Source: Haloarcula halobia
GTDB lineage: Archaea > Halobacteriota > Halobacteria > Halobacteriales > Haloarculaceae
Assembly: GCF_029338255.1 (NCBI RefSeq)
Contig: NZ_CP119787.1
Span: forward strand, 2,046,001-2,110,000
Direction of reading: 5' to 3'
DNA: 64,000 bases
Below, one piece after another: positions 60,683 through 64,000 of this stretch. The notes beneath the pieces are model-generated. The model searched no databases. It had not been told where the DNA came from and was given only the letters and a program-made list of their open reading frames with translations. The position numbers and the translations under genes were made by a program. Every line of letters begins with the position of its first letter. Positions within the stretch are counted from its first letter, which is position 1.

Positions 60683-63124
60683 ATGGCCCTGAACCCGCTC
60701 GGCCTGACACCGCTCGCGCTGCTGGTCGTCCTCCTCTCGATCGTCGGCCTCGGTTTCGTCAGCGAGCACTGGGACCGCCGCCTGACGCGGTTCTCGCGGC
60801 GCCTCTTCGGCCGGTACGTGGGGGCCTCACCCGAGCGCAAGCGGGTCCTGGAGTCCGCGTACATCGGAGAGACCTACCGCGGATACGCGGCTCGCACCTA
60901 CCTGTTTACAGCCATCGCGGCGGTGTGCGGGGCACTCGGTGGGGCCTACCTCGTGGGCTTGGTCTTGCTCGCGATCCCGACCATCGTCGACCTGCTGCTG
61001 GGCCTGCCGAACACGATGGTCAACGCGCTTGGCATCCGTGGCTTCGAACTGGTGTTGGCCCCGACGCGGACGCTCGCCATCCTCGCCGCCGGCGGCGTCT
61101 TCACCGGCGCTGGGGCGGCTGGGCTGACCTACATACTGCGCTGGGAGCTCCCGAAGAACACCGCGGCGGTCCGCCGGCGCAACATCGAGGAGGGGATGCC
61201 ACGGAACATCGCCTTCATGTACGCACTGGCCCGGGGCGGCATGTCGTTCCCCGACATCGTCCGAGTGCTCGGTCGCAACCAGGACATCTACGGCGACATG
61301 TCCCGCGAGATATCCATCGCCGTCCGCGAGATGGACCTCTTTGGCCGGGACGCCATCTCCTCGCTCCAGCACGTCTCACACCGCACGCCCAGCGAGAAGA
61401 TGAAGACGTTCACCGAGAACCTCTCCAGCGTCCTCCAGAGCGGGCAGTCCCTCGAGTCGTTTCTCCACGACCAGTACGAGCGCCACCAGGAGGACGCGGC
61501 CCAGCGACAGGCGGACATCATCGAGAGCCTCGCCACCGTCGCGGAGGCCTACGTCACGATCTTCGTCGCCGGGGTGCTCTTTCTCATCACGATCCTCCTC
61601 GTGTTCGGCCTGACGACGACCGACACGCTCCCCTTTCTCCAGTTGCTCGCGTATCTGGCCATCCCGCTCGCGAACGCCGGCTTCATAGTCTACCTCTCGT
61701 CGAAGATGGAAGCGCTCGGCATCAGCGACAGCGGCACGACAGACGTACTGGACCGCCTGGAGACGACGACGTTCGGCAAGCCGGCGGCACGGCCCGAGGG
61801 CGGCGTCACCGACGGTGGCCAGGTCGGTACGGCCACCGACAACTGGGCCCGCCTGCGCCTGTACGACCGGGTCCGGCGGGTGAAGCGGATACTCCGCTCG
61901 CCGGTCGAGACGCTCGTCTGGAACCCGACGCAGATACTCTACGTCGCCGTCCCCGTCGCAGTGCTGGCGTTCGCCCTGCGCGCCCCGGCGGCCTTCCAGA
62001 CCTCGCTGGTCAACGTGCGACTGCTCGACGACCTGCTCGTCCAGTCGACGCTGCTTGTGCTGGGTTCTTTTGCCGTCGTCAGGTTCGTCTACGTCCGTCG
62101 GGTCGCCCGCATCGAGCAGGTGACGCCGGAACTGTTAGAGCGCCTGGCGAGCCTCAACGAGGCGGGCATGACCGTCGTCGAGAGCATCCGCCGCGTCCGG
62201 GGCAACGACGTCGGCGTCCTCACGTCCGAAGTGAAACGCATCTGGGCGGACATCCGGATGGGCGCAAACGTCGACGACGCGCTAATCCGGTTCGGGCGCC
62301 GCATCAAGACGACGGCGATCATCCGGGTCGTGACGCTCCTGATACATTCGATGCGGGCCTCCGGGGAGTTGGGGCCGGTCCTCCGTATCGCCGCGACCCA
62401 GGCACGCTCGGAACTGCAGCTGCGGAGGCGCCGCCGGCAGCAGATGCTGACCTACCTCGTCGTCATCTACATCTCCTTCGTCGTCTTCCTGGTCATCATC
62501 GTCGCCGTCCAGGAGGTGCTCGTGCCGGCGCTCCCGTCAAACGTCCCGACGCCGACGGGGTCGGCCAACCGCCTGGGCGTCGGCGTCGACCAGTTCGCCC
62601 GCTTCGGACGGGTCGACAAGGCGGCCTACACGCTGGTCTTCTTCCACACGGCGCTCATCCAGGCCGTCCTGACCGGGTTCATCGGCGGCCAGCTCGGCGA
62701 GGGGACGCTCAAAGACGGTGCAAAACATGCCGCCGTCCTGCTGGGGGTGGCCTACGTCGCCTTCCTGCTCCTGTCCTCGCCGGTGGCCTCGGTGACCGTC
62801 GCCGACCAGCCCGTCGACGGGGGCGAACTGACCGTCGGGTCAGCGTCGCTCTCTGACGGCGGGTTCGTCGTGGTCCACGAGCGAGACGCCGATGGCCCGG
62901 TCGTCGGTACCTCCGGCTACCTCCAGGCGGGGACCCACCAGAACCTCCGGATATCGCTCGACAGGTCGGTGAGCTCGGGCACGCCGCTGGTCCTGGTGGT
63001 CCACCAGGACACCAACGGGAACCAGGCCCTGGACTACGACTTCGAGGGCGCGGGTGGTCCAGACCAGCCCTACGCCGCGACCGGCAACGAGGAGTTCGTG
63101 ACAGTCGAACTGACGGTCGAGTGA
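60683..63124 (+). CDS. Type IV pilus platform protein (PilC/TadC-like) with extra C-terminal domain
   Basis: An 813-residue polytopic protein. Two type II secretion F repeats (about 155-340 and 450-610) carry the family helices MARGGMSFPDIVRVLG-like and EAGMTVVESIRRVRGND. Membrane segments flank each. From about residue 700 it has a soluble, extracytoplasmic beta-type domain (VTVADQPVDGGELTVGSASLSDGGFVVVH...DTNGNQALDYDFEG...) that resembles a repeat-like domain I recall from haloarchaeal surface proteins (DUF7282-like). It would anchor the growing pilus and may contact the S-layer. Confidence 0.9.
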   Translation: MALNPLGLTPLALLVVLLSIVGLGFVSEHWDRRLTRFSRRLFGRYVGASPERKRVLESAYIGETYRGYAARTYLFTAIAAVCGALGGAYLVGLVLLAIPTIVDLLLGLPNTMVNALGIRGFELVLAPTRTLAILAAGGVFTGAGAAGLTYILRWELPKNTAAVRRRNIEEGMPRNIAFMYALARGGMSFPDIVRVLGRNQDIYGDMSREISIAVREMDLFGRDAISSLQHVSHRTPSEKMKTFTENLSSVLQSGQSLESFLHDQYERHQEDAAQRQADIIESLATVAEAYVTIFVAGVLFLITILLVFGLTTTDTLPFLQLLAYLAIPLANAGFIVYLSSKMEALGISDSGTTDVLDRLETTTFGKPAARPEGGVTDGGQVGTATDNWARLRLYDRVRRVKRILRSPVETLVWNPTQILYVAVPVAVLAFALRAPAAFQTSLVNVRLLDDLLVQSTLLVLGSFAVVRFVYVRRVARIEQVTPELLERLASLNEAGMTVVESIRRVRGNDVGVLTSEVKRIWADIRMGANVDDALIRFGRRIKTTAIIRVVTLLIHSMRASGELGPVLRIAATQARSELQLRRRRRQQMLTYLVVIYISFVVFLVIIVAVQEVLVPALPSNVPTPTGSANRLGVGVDQFARFGRVDKAAYTLVFFHTALIQAVLTGFIGGQLGEGTLKDGAKHAAVLLGVAYVAFLLLSSPVASVTVADQPVDGGELTVGSASLSDGGFVVVHERDADGPVVGTSGYLQAGTHQNLRISLDRSVSSGTPLVLVVHQDTNGNQALDYDFEGAGGPDQPYAATGNEEFVTVELTVE

Positions 63125-63162
63125 CGCTGGGTTTACGGTCGTCAGCGGGGAAGACGGGGTAG

Positions 63163-64000
63163 ATGGAGTTCGCCGCCTTCGCCGATGCCGCCGCCGCCAT
63201 CGGGGCCGAGAGCACAGACACCGCCGTCGTCGCGGCGGTGACCGACCTGCTGGCCGACGCCGACGACGACCTGGCCCACCTCGCGCGCTTCGTCCAGGGC
63301 CGGGTGTTCCCGGCCCACGACTCCCGCACGCTCGACATCGGGCCACAGCTCTGCTACGAGGCCATCGCCCGCGCGGCCGGACAGAACGTCTCCGCCGGAG
63401 ACGTCGAGGACCGCCTGGCCGAGGTCGGCGAGATCGGGGCCGTGGCCGCCGAGTACGACTTCGGCGGGCAGCAGGGTCTCGCGGCGTTCGGGGCCGGTGG
63501 GCGCGAACAGCTGACCGTGGCCGAGGTGACCAGCGAACTCGTGGACCTGGCGGCCGTCGACGGCGACGGGAGCCAGTCGACGAAAGTCGAGATGCTCTTT
63601 GGCCTGTTCAACCGCTGTTCGCCGACGGAGGCCCGGTACCTGGCGCGACTCGTCCTCTCGGAGATGCGCATCGGCGTCGGGACGGGCACCGTCCGTGACG
63701 CCGTGGCCGCGGCGTTCGACGTCCCCGTCGCGGCCGTCGAGCGGGCACTCCAGGTTTCGAACGACTACGGGTACGTGGCGACAGTGGCCCGCGACGAGGG
63801 CGTCGACGGCCTCGACGACATCGACCTCGAGGTCGGCCGGCCGGTCCAGGCGATGCTCGCACAGGCCGGGACCGTCACCGGCGCGCTCGAGGACTGGGAG
63901 ACGGTCGCCGTCGAGTGGAAGTACGACGGCGCCCGGGTCCAGGTCCACTTCGACGGCGAGTCCGCCCGCCTGTTCTCGCGCAACATGGAGGAGGTGACCG
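63163..64000 (+). CDS. lig: ATP-dependent DNA ligase (C-terminus beyond window)
   Basis: The first 279 codons of an archaeal DNA ligase. The N-terminal DNA-binding domain (about 1-220; ARFVQGRVFPAHDSRTLDIGPQL, RYLARLVLSEMRIGVGTGTVRDAV) precedes the nucleotidyltransferase domain. The nucleophile Lys253 sits in EWKYDGARVQVHFDG (motif I, K-x-D-G-x-R). It seals Okazaki fragments and repair nicks with ATP. The start at 63163 gives MEFAAFADAAAAIGAES. Confidence 0.94.
   Translation, partial: MEFAAFADAAAAIGAESTDTAVVAAVTDLLADADDDLAHLARFVQGRVFPAHDSRTLDIGPQLCYEAIARAAGQNVSAGDVEDRLAEVGEIGAVAAEYDFGGQQGLAAFGAGGREQLTVAEVTSELVDLAAVDGDGSQSTKVEMLFGLFNRCSPTEARYLARLVLSEMRIGVGTGTVRDAVAAAFDVPVAAVERALQVSNDYGYVATVARDEGVDGLDDIDLEVGRPVQAMLAQAGTVTGALEDWETVAVEWKYDGARVQVHFDGESARLFSRNMEEVT

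Overview
The window reads as a chromosomal segment of a haloarchaeon (class Halobacteria, probably a Haloarcula-like lineage). The evidence is high GC, strongly acidic proteins, archaeal information-processing and surface genes (20S proteasome beta subunit, archaeal TyrS, ATP-dependent DNA ligase, AglB oligosaccharyltransferase), Tat-dependent lipoproteins including a halocyanin, and TATA boxes placed about 25-35 nt before start codons, typical of leaderless or short-leader archaeal transcripts. The genus is an inference; no rRNA is present.

Layout. 0-10 kb is a surface-glycosylation locus: three alkaline-phosphatase-superfamily enzymes (annotators would call them sulfatases or phosphodiesterases, but all three carry Thr where sulfatases have Cys/Ser), a Wzx-like flippase, two glycosyltransferases and aglB. 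10-20 kb is core haloarchaeal housekeeping: small zinc proteins, a PadR regulator, a TraB-domain/site-2-protease operon, purM, an autoregulation-prone HTH-CBS regulator, UPF0212, psmB and a hybrid sensor kinase. 20.0-24.0 kb is a small accessory island: a Doc-type toxin module, an HTH/MazF-type module and a lipocalin-like/SnoaL-like pair, each lying between copies of the same 42-bp direct repeat. The third module carries a (CT)6 tract that breaks a reading frame. This is the most unusual part of the window.

24-33 kb holds a geranylgeranyl-reductase-family oxidoreductase, a 2-hydroxyacid dehydrogenase, asd, tyrS, a methyltransferase, tRNA-Gly(TCC), an HD phosphohydrolase, a 1-Cys peroxiredoxin, tatA and tRNA-Arg(CCT). 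The tRNA-Arg is followed by a duplicated 3' end that looks like an integration scar. 33-47 kb holds a halocyanin with a 27-bp coding repeat, an Fe-S photolyase, a UbiB-like kinase, a DtxR/GDT1 metal-homeostasis operon, a secreted sugar dehydrogenase, membrane proteins, DJ-1, HAD, paired DUF2071 proteins, a macrodomain protein and an aldo-keto reductase.

47-58 kb holds an ABC exporter operon in which one permease is fused to a PrsW-type intramembrane protease, a second sensor kinase with a degenerate receiver, sucCD, a UspA protein, a frameshifted VIT1/CCC1-like transporter and a sirtuin. 59-63 kb is a type IV pilus motor operon (PilB-like ATPase plus PilC/TadC-like platform protein with an extra C-terminal surface-type domain). 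The window ends inside an ATP-dependent DNA ligase gene.
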